Below, one piece after another: positions 7,935 to 16,793 of a DNA stretch of 64,000 nt. The position numbers and the translations under genes were made by a program. Source of the DNA: Streptomyces kurssanovii (GTDB lineage Bacteria; Actinomycetota; Actinomycetes; Streptomycetales; Streptomycetaceae); assembly GCF_014649695.1 (NCBI RefSeq), contig NZ_BMTN01000009.1:1-64000 (forward strand). The letters are read 5' to 3'. Under the pieces are notes generated by a model. That model was not told where the DNA came from. It worked only from the letters and a program-made list of their open reading frames with translations, and did not search any database. Numbering within the stretch: position 1 is the stretch's first letter; every line of letters begins with the position of its first letter.

Positions 7935-9755
7935 ATGGCATCCCCCGAAGCGGCAGCGTCCGCGGCGACCGGCGAACCGCCGTCACTCACGCCGACGGTG
8001 CTGGAGGCCCGCGGCGTCAGCAAACGCTTCCCGGGCGTGGTTGCCCTCGACGACGTCTCGTTCACCCTGCGCGCGGGAGAGACCCACGCGCTCGTCGGCG
8101 AGAACGGGGCGGGCAAGTCCACGCTGATCAAGGTACTGACCGGCGTCCACCGCCCCGACGGCGGCGAGTTGCTGCTGTCAGGCCGGCAGGTGCACTTCGC
8201 CCGTCCCTTCGAGGCGCAGCAGGCCGGCATCTCCACGATCTACCAGGAGGTGAACCTCGTCCCCTTGATGAGCGTGGCCCGCAACATCTTCCTCGGCCGC
8301 GAACCGAGGACCCGGCTGGGACTCATCGACTTCCGGCGGATGCACAGCGAGGCCGCCACCCTGCTCGAAGGCTTCCGCGTCACCGTGGACCCCCGCCTGC
8401 CCCTGCACACGCTGGGCGTCGGCACCCAGCAGATGGTCGCGCTCGCCCGCGCCGTGTCGGTCAGAGCCCAAGTGGTGATCATGGACGAGCCCACGTCGTC
8501 CCTGGAGCCGCGCGAGGTCGAGACCCTGTTCCGGGTCATCGGCGATCTGCGCCGGCAGAACATCGCCGTCCTCTACGTGAGCCACCGCATGGACGAGCTG
8601 TACCGCATCTGCGACCGCGTCACCGTGCTCCGCGACGGGCGGCACATCCACACCGGCGATCTGGCGGACCTCGAGCGTGTGCAGCTGGTGTCCATGATGC
8701 TCGGCCGGGAGATCACCGAGGTCCGCCGGCACGGCGTGACCAGCTTCGGCGACGAGGGCCACGACATCGCGCGCAAGCCGGTCCTCACCGCGCACGGACT
8801 GACCAGCAGGCACAGCCTCGACGACATATCGCTGGATCTGCACCCCGGCGAAGTGCTCGGTCTCGGCGGCCTGTTGGGGTCGGGACGCAGCGAGACGGCC
8901 AAGGCGCTCGCCGGGGCGCTGGCCCTGGACAAGGGAACCATCAGCGTGGCGGGCCGTGTGCTCCGCCGGATCTCCTCCGCGAGCGCCATCCGCGCCGGGA
9001 TCAGCCTGCTGCCCGAGGACAGGAAGGCCGAGGGCATCGTGCCGGGCCTCTCGGTACGCGAGAACATCGTGCTCGCCGCACTGCCCCGGCTCTCCCGCGG
9101 CGGCATCGTCTCCCGCAAGCGGCAGGACCGCATCGTCGACATCTTCATGAAGCGTCTGCGCATCAAGGCGTCGAGCCCCGAGCAGAAGGTCGGCGAACTG
9201 TCGGGCGGTAACCAGCAGAAGGTGCTGCTCGCCCGCTGGCTGTGTCTGGAGCCCAAGGTACTGCTGCTCGACGAGCCCACCCGAGGCATCGACGTCGGTG
9301 CAAAGGCCGAGGTGCAGGCGCTCATCGACGAGCTCGCGCAGGAAGGGCTCGCCGTGCTGCTGATCTCCTCCGACATCGAGGAACTCATCGAAGGGTCGGA
9401 CCGGATCGTGGTCCTGCGGGGCGGGGCGACGGCAGGCGAGCTGACGGGCGACCAGGTCAGCGAGGCGGCGCTGTTCGCGGTGCTCGCCGACCACGCGCCC
9501 GCGCCGGCCCCGCCGGAGGGGGAGACCGACGCCGACAGCGACGCCGATGCCGATGCAGGCGGGGGCGCACACGCCGCCGCCACCGACCCGCTCGCCCCGG
9601 CCCCGGCCCCGGCCCCGGCCCCGACCCCGGACCCGGACCCGGCCCCCACCCCGGCCCCCACCCCGGCCCCGGTTCCTGACCAGGCCGCAGGCGATGCCCA
9701 CGCCCCGGCCCACGACCCGGCCGACGACCCGGCCGTCAAGGAGGACCTCCGATGA
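7935..9755 (+). CDS. Sugar ABC transporter ATP-binding protein (two ABC domains) with Ala/Pro/Asp tail
   Basis: A 606-residue fused double ATPase of the RbsA/MglA/YtfR type, which powers import. The first ABC has Walker A GENGAGKST (residues 55-63), a degenerate signature (LGVGTQQ) and Walker B VVIMDEPTSS. The second has a degenerate Walker A (GLLGSGRSET), signature LSGGNQQ and Walker B VLLLDEPTRG. One good and one degenerate site is normal for this class. Unusual is the last 85 or so residues, which are almost only Ala, Pro, Asp and Thr in AP/TP/DP repeats encoded by a C-rich hexanucleotide-like tract (about 9500-9735); family members usually end near residue 510-520. Its stop overlaps the next start (ATGA). 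Confidence 0.92.
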   Translation: MASPEAAASAATGEPPSLTPTVLEARGVSKRFPGVVALDDVSFTLRAGETHALVGENGAGKSTLIKVLTGVHRPDGGELLLSGRQVHFARPFEAQQAGISTIYQEVNLVPLMSVARNIFLGREPRTRLGLIDFRRMHSEAATLLEGFRVTVDPRLPLHTLGVGTQQMVALARAVSVRAQVVIMDEPTSSLEPREVETLFRVIGDLRRQNIAVLYVSHRMDELYRICDRVTVLRDGRHIHTGDLADLERVQLVSMMLGREITEVRRHGVTSFGDEGHDIARKPVLTAHGLTSRHSLDDISLDLHPGEVLGLGGLLGSGRSETAKALAGALALDKGTISVAGRVLRRISSASAIRAGISLLPEDRKAEGIVPGLSVRENIVLAALPRLSRGGIVSRKRQDRIVDIFMKRLRIKASSPEQKVGELSGGNQQKVLLARWLCLEPKVLLLDEPTRGIDVGAKAEVQALIDELAQEGLAVLLISSDIEELIEGSDRIVVLRGGATAGELTGDQVSEAALFAVLADHAPAPAPPEGETDADSDADADAGGGAHAAATDPLAPAPAPAPAPTPDPDPAPTPAPTPAPVPDQAAGDAHAPAHDPADDPAVKEDLR

Positions 9756-10723
9756 CCGCCCACGCCCCCGCAGCGCCGGGGCGGAGCCTGCCACGGCTGC
9801 CCGGACCCGCGTGGTTCCAGGAGTACGGCGTGTACGCGGCAGTGGCCGCGCTCCTCCTCTTCAACGCCTTCTTCACCGAGCACTTCCTCACCGCCGACAA
9901 CCTTCGAACCCAGCTGATCCAGGTCGCCCCGGTCGTCATCGTGGCCCTGGGCATGGCGCTGGTGATCGGCACCGAGGGCGTCGACCTGTCGGTGGGTTCC
10001 GCCATGGCCCTGGCGGCAGCCGTGCTGCCGCTCTACCTCGGCTACGGCCTCGTTCCCGCCCTGCTGATCGCGCTCCTCGCGGGAGCGGTGGTCGGCGCGG
10101 TGAACGGCACCCTCGTATCAGTCGTGGGCCTGCAACCCATCGTCGCCACCCTCGCGCTGTTCGTCGGAGGCCGCGGGATCGCCCTGGTCATGGCGGACGG
10201 GCAGCTGAAGCAGATCTCCAACCCCGACCTGCTGGCCCTCGGCACCGGAAACTTCCTCGGTATCCCGCTCGTGGTACTCATCGCAGGAGTGCTGGCGCTC
10301 GCCGTCGCCTTCCTCGTCCACCGCACCACCTTCGGACGGCAGGTCGTCGCGATCGGCGGCAACCGGCCGGCCGCGGCCCTGGCGGGCCTGCCCGTCAAGC
10401 GTGTTCTCACCGTCGTGTACATCCTGTGCGGCGTACTCGCGGCGCTCGCAGGCATCCTCGCCACCGCCCGCCTCACCGCCAGCGACCCCTCCTCCCTGGG
10501 CAACCTGATGGAGCTGTCCGCGATCACCGCGGTGGTCGTGGGCGGGACACCGCTCAGCGGTGGCTCCATCCGCGTGCTGGGCACCGTCGCCGGAGCGCTG
10601 CTGATGCAGCTGTTGCGCGCCACGCTCGTCAAGCACGACCTGCCCGACTCGACCGCCCAGATCGCCCAGGCGGCCATCATCATCGTCGCCGTCTACGTCG
10701 CACGGGAGCGCCGATCCCGATGA
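9752..10723 (+). CDS. Sugar ABC transporter permease 1 (YtfT-like)
   Basis: A 323-residue BPD_transp_2 family permease with about eight to ten hydrophobic segments. Visible family text includes LGMALVIGTEGVDLSVGS near residue 70, the typical EGIDLSVG motif, and AVVVGGTPLSGGSIRVLGT near the C-terminus. It forms the membrane channel with the second permease. The start ATG overlaps the ATPase stop by four bases and its own stop overlaps the next start in the same way, so the genes are translationally coupled. Two different permease genes after one double ATPase is the arrangement of the E. coli galactofuranose importer ytfQRT-yjfF. Confidence 0.9.
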   Translation: MTAHAPAAPGRSLPRLPGPAWFQEYGVYAAVAALLLFNAFFTEHFLTADNLRTQLIQVAPVVIVALGMALVIGTEGVDLSVGSAMALAAAVLPLYLGYGLVPALLIALLAGAVVGAVNGTLVSVVGLQPIVATLALFVGGRGIALVMADGQLKQISNPDLLALGTGNFLGIPLVVLIAGVLALAVAFLVHRTTFGRQVVAIGGNRPAAALAGLPVKRVLTVVYILCGVLAALAGILATARLTASDPSSLGNLMELSAITAVVVGGTPLSGGSIRVLGTVAGALLMQLLRATLVKHDLPDSTAQIAQAAIIIVAVYVARERRSR

Positions 10724-11769
10724 AACTCTCCTCAGTTCTCGACCCCGCCGGGACACGAGCACCGTCGCCCGGGACCGGCGGGCAGGCCGGTCCGGAGGCC
10801 CAGGCCGGCGTGTCCGGCAGGCAGCGCGTCGCCTCGCTCGTCCAGCGGCAGGGCGTGCTCGCGGTCCTGCTCCTCGTCGTCCTGATCGCCTCCTTCGTCT
10901 ACCCGACGTTCGCCACGCTCGACAACGCCCGTGGCGTGACGGTGCAGGCGTCCTTCCTCGCCATCGTCGCGCTGGGCATGACCATGGTGATCATCACCGG
11001 TGGCATCGACCTGTCCGTCGGCTCCGTCTTCGCCCTCGGCGGCGTACTTGCCGCATGGGCGTCCCAATGGGGCGTACTCCCGGCGCTGTTGGTCCCGCTG
11101 GTGGTCTGCGGAGCGATCGGCGCACTCAACGGAGTGCTCATCGCACGCGTGGGCATGGCTCCCTTCATCGTCACGCTCTCCTCCCTCTTGGGCGCCCGCG
11201 GACTGCTGCTCGCCATCACCGACGAGGGCGCCACCACCTATCTGGTGCCCAAGGACTCGGCGTTCGCCGAACTCGGCCAGGGCAGCGTCTGGGGCTTCGG
11301 ACATCCGATCCTGATCGCCCTGGTGCTCTTCGCCGCCGGCGGCGTGGTCCTCCAGCGCACCTCGTTCGGTCAGACACTCTTCGCGGTGGGCGGAAGCAGC
11401 GACGCCGCCGTGCTGATGGGGCTTCCCGTGGCACGCGTCAAGCTCACCGTCTACCTGCTGAGCGGACTGCTGGCCGGCCTGGCCGGGGCGATCAACGCGG
11501 CACGGCTCTCGTCCGGCGTGACCATCATCGGCGTCGGCATGGAACTCGACGCGATCGCCGCCGTCGTCATCGGCGGGACTCTGCTCGTCGGCGGCGCCGG
11601 CTCCCTCAGCGGCACCCTGTGGGGCGTGCTCCTGCTGGCGGTGATCCAGAACCTCATCAACCAGATCGGTTCGCTCAACTCGTCCTACCAGTCCGTGGTG
11701 AGCGGCGGATTCCTCATCGTCGTCGTGGTGGCGCAGCGGTACCTGGCGCGAAGCCGAAGAACCGCTTGA
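10720..11769 (+). CDS. Sugar ABC transporter permease 2 (YjfF-like)
   Basis: A 349-residue permease of the same family as its neighbour. It carries ALGMTMVIITGGIDLSVGSV (about residues 83-102) and AAVVIGGTLLVGGAGSLSGT in the last third. The hydrophilic N-terminal 45 residues are longer than in permease 1. A longer open frame reaches back to 9547 but would run through the first permease in another frame, so the ATG at 10720 that overlaps the upstream stop is chosen. It is the heterodimer partner of permease 1 by analogy with YtfT/YjfF. Confidence 0.9.
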   Translation: MKLSSVLDPAGTRAPSPGTGGQAGPEAQAGVSGRQRVASLVQRQGVLAVLLLVVLIASFVYPTFATLDNARGVTVQASFLAIVALGMTMVIITGGIDLSVGSVFALGGVLAAWASQWGVLPALLVPLVVCGAIGALNGVLIARVGMAPFIVTLSSLLGARGLLLAITDEGATTYLVPKDSAFAELGQGSVWGFGHPILIALVLFAAGGVVLQRTSFGQTLFAVGGSSDAAVLMGLPVARVKLTVYLLSGLLAGLAGAINAARLSSGVTIIGVGMELDAIAAVVIGGTLLVGGAGSLSGTLWGVLLLAVIQNLINQIGSLNSSYQSVVSGGFLIVVVVAQRYLARSRRTA

Positions 11770-11885
11770 GCCGGGCGGCGACCCGCGGATCTCGGGGGAT
11801 CGGGGGCCGTCGCCCGGGCAACCACCCCCGGAACTGGACAACCCGGCCGCCTTCCGGTCGGCTCAAGTCGAACACAAGGAGTGCC

Positions 11886-12977
11886 GTGGGCGTCAGCCTC
11901 AAGGACGTCGCGCAGCGGGCAGGCGTGTCGATCAAGACCGTGTCGAACGTGGTGAACAACTATCCCCATGTCACACCCCACATGCGCGCCAAGGTGCAGC
12001 AGGCCATCGACGAACTCGGTTACCGTCCCAACCTCACCGCACGCCACCTGCGCAAGGGGCGCACCGGCATCATCGCCTTCGCCGTTCCCGAACTCGGCAA
12101 CCCCTACTTCGCCGAACTGGCCGGCGCCGTCATCGACGCCGCCGCCCGCCACGACTACACGGTGCTCGTCGATCACACCGCCGGCCTGCGCGAGCGGGAG
12201 CTCCTGGTCAGCCAGGAGTTCCGGTCGCACGTCATCGACGGACTGATCCTCAGCCCCATCCATCTGGAGACCGAGGACCTGATCGGCCGTCAGGAGACGT
12301 CGCCCCTGGTGCTGCTGGGGGAGCGGGAGTACGAGGCCCCGTACGACCAGATCGCCATCGACAACGTGGCCGCCGCCCGTACCGCCGTACGGCACCTGCT
12401 CGACCTGGGCCGCGAACGCATCGCCTTCCTCGGCTCGCGCACCGACCGCGAGCGCCGTCCCGCCCACCTGCGACTGCGCGGCTGGCGCGAGGAACTCGCC
12501 GCCGCGGGCCGGGAACCGGACGAGACACTCGTCGTCGCCACCGACGGCTACGGGCGCGCCGACGGCGCCGCCGCCATGGCCGCCCTGCTCGACCGGGGCC
12601 GGCGGCCCGACGCCGTGTTCGCCTACAACGACCTGATCGCCATGGGAGCGATGCGTACGCTCACGGAACGCGGGCTCACCGTCCCGGACGACGTCGCCGT
12701 GGTGGGCTTCGACGACATCGAGGAGAGCCGCTACGGCAGCGTCACCCTCACCACGATCTCTCCCGACAAGCAGGCCATCGCCCGGCTGGCCGTGGACAGC
12801 CTTGTCGAACGGCTCTCCGGTCACGTCATGGCCGAGCCCCGCAGGGCGAGACCCGGCTACCGGCTCGTGGTCCGTGAATCGACCGGCCCCGCGGAGGGGC
12901 GGCAGGCCGCCCGCGTTCCCGCCCAGGAGACCGACCACGCACCGGTTCAGGAGACCCGTCCCGCGCCGGCGACGTAG
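11886..12977 (+). CDS. LacI family transcriptional regulator of the sugar island
   Basis: A 363-residue LacI/GalR regulator. The N-terminal helix-turn-helix and hinge are clear (LKDVAQRAGVSIKTVSNVVN, then IDELGYRPN, residues about 4-50), followed by a sugar-binding domain with GIIAFAVPELGNPYF, AVFAYNDLIAMG and VAVVGFDDIE. The last 30 residues are Ala/Pro/Gln-rich and probably disordered. The GTG at 11886 is chosen because AAGGAG lies a few bases upstream and the HTH begins at the usual distance. It lies 116 bp after the permease gene and likely senses the imported sugar and represses the divergent promoters at 6213-6765 (inference). Confidence 0.9.
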   Translation: MGVSLKDVAQRAGVSIKTVSNVVNNYPHVTPHMRAKVQQAIDELGYRPNLTARHLRKGRTGIIAFAVPELGNPYFAELAGAVIDAAARHDYTVLVDHTAGLRERELLVSQEFRSHVIDGLILSPIHLETEDLIGRQETSPLVLLGEREYEAPYDQIAIDNVAAARTAVRHLLDLGRERIAFLGSRTDRERRPAHLRLRGWREELAAAGREPDETLVVATDGYGRADGAAAMAALLDRGRRPDAVFAYNDLIAMGAMRTLTERGLTVPDDVAVVGFDDIEESRYGSVTLTTISPDKQAIARLAVDSLVERLSGHVMAEPRRARPGYRLVVRESTGPAEGRQAARVPAQETDHAPVQETRPAPAT

Positions 12978-13111
12978 AGGGACCGGAATCCGCCTGACGG
13001 CGACCCCGCGTCCGCCGGGCGACGCTCCGGCACGATCCCGGCGACCACCGGGCTCCGACCCCCACCGGCCAACCGTGTTCTTTGGGGACACACTCGCTAC
13101 GAGGACTCATC

Positions 13112-14182
13112 ATGCCCCGACCCACCGCGCATCACAGGCCGTTCGGATGCACGCCGAGCGGAGAGGACGTCGGCATGTGGCGGCTGGAGTCCGGCACCGG
13201 CGTGTACGCCGAGATCCTCACCTACGGCGGCATCCTGCACGCACTCGGCGTGCCCGACACCGCGGGCGACACCGCCTCCGTGGTGCTCTCCCTGCCCTCC
13301 GCCGACCAGTACGCGGAGAAGAGCCCCTACTTCGGCGCCCTCATCGGCCGGTACGCCAATCGCATCGCCCATGGCCGCTTCACCCTCGACGGGTCGACCC
13401 ATCACGTCCCCGTCAACGACCGCGGGCACGCGCTGCACGGCGGCCCGGAAGGTTTCGACACGAAGATCTGGCACGCCACGCCGCTGGTCGAGGACGACAG
13501 GGCAGCGGTACGGCTGTCGTTGCACAGCCCGGACGGCGAGATGGGCTTTCCCGGCGCGCTCTATGTCACCGTCACCTACGCGCTCGACTCCTCCGGCACC
13601 CTCTCCCTGTCCTTCACGGCGGAGACGGACCGGCCCACGGTGGCCAACCTCTGCAACCACGCGTACTTCAACCTCGCCGGAAGCGGTGACATCCTGGCCC
13701 ACACCCTTCAGGTCGACGCCTCCGCGTACCTGCCGGTCCGCGAGGACGGCATCCCGACGGGCCGGGCACTCGACGTTCCGGGCACGCCCTTCGACCTGAC
13801 GACGCCCGCGCTTCTCGGCGACCGGCTGTCCGCACCGGACGCCCAGATGGAGCGGGCCGGAGGCTTCGACCACTGCTGGGTCCTGTCGGCCGCCCCCGCC
13901 GGCACACTCCGGCGCGCCGCCCGGCTCACCGCCCCGTCCGCGGAACGGGTCATGGAGGTGTGGACGACGGAACCAGGACTGCAGGTCTACACCGCCAACC
14001 AGCTCAACGGCTCGCTCGTGGACGGCCACGGACGAAGCCTCGGCCGCCACAGCGCCGTGTGTCTGGAGACCCAGCACTTCCCCGACGCGCCCAACCGCCC
14101 CGACTACCCCAGCACCGTCCTGCGCCCCGGCGCGACCCTGACCAGCCGCACCGAGTTCCGCTTCCCGCACCTGTCGACGTGA
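13112..14182 (+). CDS. galM: Aldose 1-epimerase
   Basis: A 356-residue GalM-type mutarotase, interconverting alpha and beta forms of an aldose. Family landmarks are RYANRIAHGRF (about residues 82-92), NDRGHALHGGPEGFD (with a catalytic His), and CNHAYFNLAG with the second conserved His; the C-terminal LETQHFPDAPNRPDYPS block holds the region of the usual general-base Glu. The ATG at 13112 is preceded by GAGG 6-8 bases upstream; the frame also permits an earlier start at 13082. It closes the sugar island, where it would convert the released sugar to the anomer needed by catabolic enzymes. It lacks a signal peptide. Confidence 0.9.
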   Translation: MPRPTAHHRPFGCTPSGEDVGMWRLESGTGVYAEILTYGGILHALGVPDTAGDTASVVLSLPSADQYAEKSPYFGALIGRYANRIAHGRFTLDGSTHHVPVNDRGHALHGGPEGFDTKIWHATPLVEDDRAAVRLSLHSPDGEMGFPGALYVTVTYALDSSGTLSLSFTAETDRPTVANLCNHAYFNLAGSGDILAHTLQVDASAYLPVREDGIPTGRALDVPGTPFDLTTPALLGDRLSAPDAQMERAGGFDHCWVLSAAPAGTLRRAARLTAPSAERVMEVWTTEPGLQVYTANQLNGSLVDGHGRSLGRHSAVCLETQHFPDAPNRPDYPSTVLRPGATLTSRTEFRFPHLST

Positions 14183-14242
14183 TCCCCCGTCACCTCCGCC
14201 GCACTGCCCGCATCTCCGCCGCCCAGCACCGCCCGCCAGGTG

Positions 14243-15103
14243 TCAGGTGAGGTCCGCGCCCCGCAGCAGCAGTTGTCCCACGGCCAGCGCGGCCACAGCG
14301 ATCGCCGCCCGGAAAGGCCCCTTCCTGTTGCGGTGCCGCATGGCCGTGGCAGCCACCGCCGCACACCCGGCCGTGGCCGCTACCGCCCATCCGATCACTC
14401 CGGCCGTGCCCGGCGGCCCGGCGGTGAGCACGCCGAGAGCCGCCAGCATCACGGCGGGGGCGAGCCACCGGCACGCGGTGGCGCCCAGCCGTTGCGGCAG
14501 TCCCCGGACACCGGTCGCCAGATCGTCGTCGATGTCCGGGAGGACGTTGACGAGATGGGCCCCGACGCCCAGCACGGCACTCCCGACCATCGCCCACCAG
14601 GCGGGCCACGGCTGGGACGGCAGGCCGAGCGTGACGAACGCGGGCAGTGAGGCGAACCCGAGAGCGTAGGGGAGAGGGGAGAACACGGTGCCTTTCAGCA
14701 GGAGGTTGTAGGCCCAGCCCCCGGCCAGCACTCCCGCCAGGTGCACCGCCGCCGCCGTCACCCCGCTCAGCAGGGACAGCGGGACGCAGAGAACGAGCGC
14801 CGCCGTGGCTGCCCTCGTCACCACGTGCTGAGCCAGCACGCCCGCGGCCACCGGTTTGTCCCGGCGGCCGACGGCGGTGTCCCGACGCGCGTCGACCGCG
14901 TCGTTGCACCACCCCACGGAAAGCTGTCCGGCCAGCACCGCGGCCGCGACGCCCAGCGAGCCGGCCGGCCCGCGGCCGGCCGACAGGGCCAATGCGGTGA
15001 CGAACACCGTCACGGCGACCGTCGCCTCCGGGTGGCACGCACGCAGCAGCACCAGTAGCCGGTGTGTCGCCCGAAGGGAAGTCGCGGAGGGGTATAGAGA
15101 CAC
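14243..15103 (-). CDS. UbiA-family prenyltransferase
   Basis: A 286-residue membrane prenyltransferase that would attach an isoprenoid chain to an aromatic or quinone acceptor. Both aspartate-rich motifs are present: NDAVDARRD (N67, D68, D71, D75) and DIDDD (190-194), separated by several hydrophobic helices. The frame is open upstream to 16036, but this overlaps the divergent polyketide synthase; GTG at 15103 is the sensible start, although no strong ribosome site precedes it. It is divergent from a type III PKS operon with only 45 bp between the starts, so it probably shares regulation and pathway with it. No menaquinone genes are nearby, so MenA/UbiA housekeeping function is less likely. 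Confidence 0.82.
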   Translation of the reverse strand: MSLYPSATSLRATHRLLVLLRACHPEATVAVTVFVTALALSAGRGPAGSLGVAAAVLAGQLSVGWCNDAVDARRDTAVGRRDKPVAAGVLAQHVVTRAATAALVLCVPLSLLSGVTAAAVHLAGVLAGGWAYNLLLKGTVFSPLPYALGFASLPAFVTLGLPSQPWPAWWAMVGSAVLGVGAHLVNVLPDIDDDLATGVRGLPQRLGATACRWLAPAVMLAALGVLTAGPPGTAGVIGWAVAATAGCAAVAATAMRHRNRKGPFRAAIAVAALAVGQLLLRGADLT

Positions 15104-15148
15104 GGGTGCAAGGTAATGACCGGATCGACCGTGAGGAGACATCCCGGT

Positions 15149-16267
15149 ATGCGTGTCCCCGCGCTCGATGAAATGGCCCCCGCCCACTCCGTCGCGGCGA
15201 ACCGGACCACCACCGTCGTCGCCGTACGGAGCGCTCTGCCGTCGCACCGGTACGCCCAGAGCGACCTGACCGAGCTGATCGGCGATCTGTGCCTGCGGCC
15301 GGGCGAGGACCGGGGCCTGCTGCGCCGGCTGCACCGCTCTGCGGGGGTGCGTACCCGTCACCTCGCCCTGCCCATCGAGCGGTACCAGGGGCTGAGCGAC
15401 TTCGGGCAGTCCAACACCGCGTGGATCGAGGCCGGTCTCGCGCTCGGCGAGGAAGCCCTGGTGGGCGCCCTCGAAAGCGCCGGGATCACAGCGGCGGACG
15501 TGGACCTCCTGGTCTGCACGTCCATCACAGGGGTCGCCGCTCCCTCGCTCGACGCCCGCCTCGCCGTTCGTGTGGGAATGCGGCCCGACGTGAAAAGGAT
15601 CCCCGTGTTCGGCCTGGGCTGCGTCGCCGGCGCGGCGGGTCTCGGCCGGATCCACGACTACCTGTGCGGCCATCCGGAGGACACCGCTGTCCTTCTCAGC
15701 GTCGAACTCTGTTCGCTGACCCTGCAGCAGCGCGACGGATCGCTCGCCAACCTCGTGGCAGGGGCACTCTTCGGAGACGGCGCGGCCGCCGTCGTCGCAC
15801 GCGGCGGCCGGGCGGCGGGGCCGGACGCCGGCCGGCCGCGGGTGGTGGCCACCCGGGGCCGGCTGTATCCGGACACCGAACACCTGCTGGGCTGGAAGAT
15901 CGGCGCCAGTGGCTTCCGCGTCGTCGTCGACGCCGGCATCCCTGACATCGTCCGGGCCCGCCTCGGTCCGGACCTGCGGGCCTTTCTCGCCGCCCACGGG
16001 CTCGGCCCCGACGATGTCGGCACCTGGATCTGCCACCCCGGGGGCCCGAAGGTGCTTTCCGCGGTCGCCGACACGCTCGACCTGCCCGAGGGCGCCCTGG
16101 AGTCCGCCTGGCGGTCACTGGCGAGCGTGGGGAACATGTCCTCCGCCTCCGTGCTGAGGCTGCTCGAGGACATCGGCAGGGCCGGGCGCCCCGAGCCGGG
16201 GACCTGGGGCGTACTGCTCGCCATGGGCCCCGGGTTCTGCACCGAGTTCGTCCTCCTGCGCTGGTGA
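15149..16267 (+). CDS. Type III polyketide synthase (chalcone/stilbene synthase family)
   Basis: A 372-residue thiolase-fold enzyme that would extend an acyl-CoA with malonyl-CoA units to give an alkylresorcinol, alkylpyrone or similar. The catalytic triad is intact: Cys158 in FGLGCVAGAAG, His296 in WICHPGGPKV and Asn329 in GNMSSASV. The GFRVVV loop and LGWKIG motif are typical. The start at 15149 is preferred over the ATG at 15116 because GAGGAG lies ten bases before it, whereas the upstream ATG has only AAGG two bases away. The next two genes follow at 11 bp spacing and with an overlap, forming an operon resembling the S. griseus srsABC alkylresorcinol cluster (PKS, methyltransferase, flavin oxygenase). 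Confidence 0.92.
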   Translation: MRVPALDEMAPAHSVAANRTTTVVAVRSALPSHRYAQSDLTELIGDLCLRPGEDRGLLRRLHRSAGVRTRHLALPIERYQGLSDFGQSNTAWIEAGLALGEEALVGALESAGITAADVDLLVCTSITGVAAPSLDARLAVRVGMRPDVKRIPVFGLGCVAGAAGLGRIHDYLCGHPEDTAVLLSVELCSLTLQQRDGSLANLVAGALFGDGAAAVVARGGRAAGPDAGRPRVVATRGRLYPDTEHLLGWKIGASGFRVVVDAGIPDIVRARLGPDLRAFLAAHGLGPDDVGTWICHPGGPKVLSAVADTLDLPEGALESAWRSLASVGNMSSASVLRLLEDIGRAGRPEPGTWGVLLAMGPGFCTEFVLLRW

Positions 16268-16277
16268 GGAAACGCTG

Positions 16278-16793
16278 ATGCTCTGGTACACCCTGCTCGT
16301 TCTCGCCGTCGCGGCGGAACGTGTCGTCGAACTCGTCGTGGCCAGGCGCAACGCCGCCTGGACCCTCGCCCGTGCCGGCGTCGAGCACGGCCGTGGACAC
16401 TACCCCGTCATGGTGGCCCTTCACACGGCTCTGCTCGCGGGCTGCCTGATCGAGCCGGCCATCGGCGACCGGCCGTTCGTCCCCGCCCTCGGCTGGTCCA
16501 TGGTGGCCGTCGTCGTGCTGGCCCAGGCATTGCGCTGGTGGTGCATCAGGACACTGGGTCCCTACTGGAACACCCGCGTCATCGTGGTTCCCGGGTCGCG
16601 CCTCGTCCGGGCAGGGCCCTATCGTTTCGCCCGCCACCCCAACTACGTCGCTGTCGTCGCGGAGATCGCCGCCCTGCCACTGGTCCACTCCGCCTGGGTG
16701 ACGGCCGTCGTGCTCAGCGCGGCCAACGCGGTCCTCATGGGCGTCCGGGTCCGCTGCGAGAACACAGCCCTCGCCCAGGCCGTGACGGCATGA
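16278..16793 (+). CDS. Isoprenylcysteine carboxyl methyltransferase-like membrane methyltransferase (SrsB-like)
   Basis: A 171-residue membrane protein with four to five hydrophobic segments and the ICMT-family C-terminal block GPYRFARHPNYVAVVAEI followed by ENTAL. Despite the family name, bacterial members beside type III PKS genes O-methylate phenolic lipids (SrsB is the known example). It lies between the PKS and the FAD oxidoreductase, starting 11 bp after the former and overlapping the latter by ATGA, so it almost certainly acts on the PKS product. Confidence 0.85.
   Translation: MLWYTLLVLAVAAERVVELVVARRNAAWTLARAGVEHGRGHYPVMVALHTALLAGCLIEPAIGDRPFVPALGWSMVAVVVLAQALRWWCIRTLGPYWNTRVIVVPGSRLVRAGPYRFARHPNYVAVVAEIAALPLVHSAWVTAVVLSAANAVLMGVRVRCENTALAQAVTA

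Noticed and set aside
8178-9794. Long antisense open frames opposite the ABC ATPase
   Set aside because: High GC gives long shadow frames; the Gly/Arg-rich translation has no domain.
9547-10719. Long upstream extension of permease 2 across the first permease
   Set aside because: It is an out-of-frame reading of the first permease and the ATPase tail; composition is Arg/Pro-rich and the ATGA overlap gives a better start.
11770-11885. Terminator or LacI operator between permease 2 and lacI
   Set aside because: Only imperfect GC-rich pairing (GCCGGGCGGCGAC against GTCGCCCGGGC) and no AACGTT-type palindrome.
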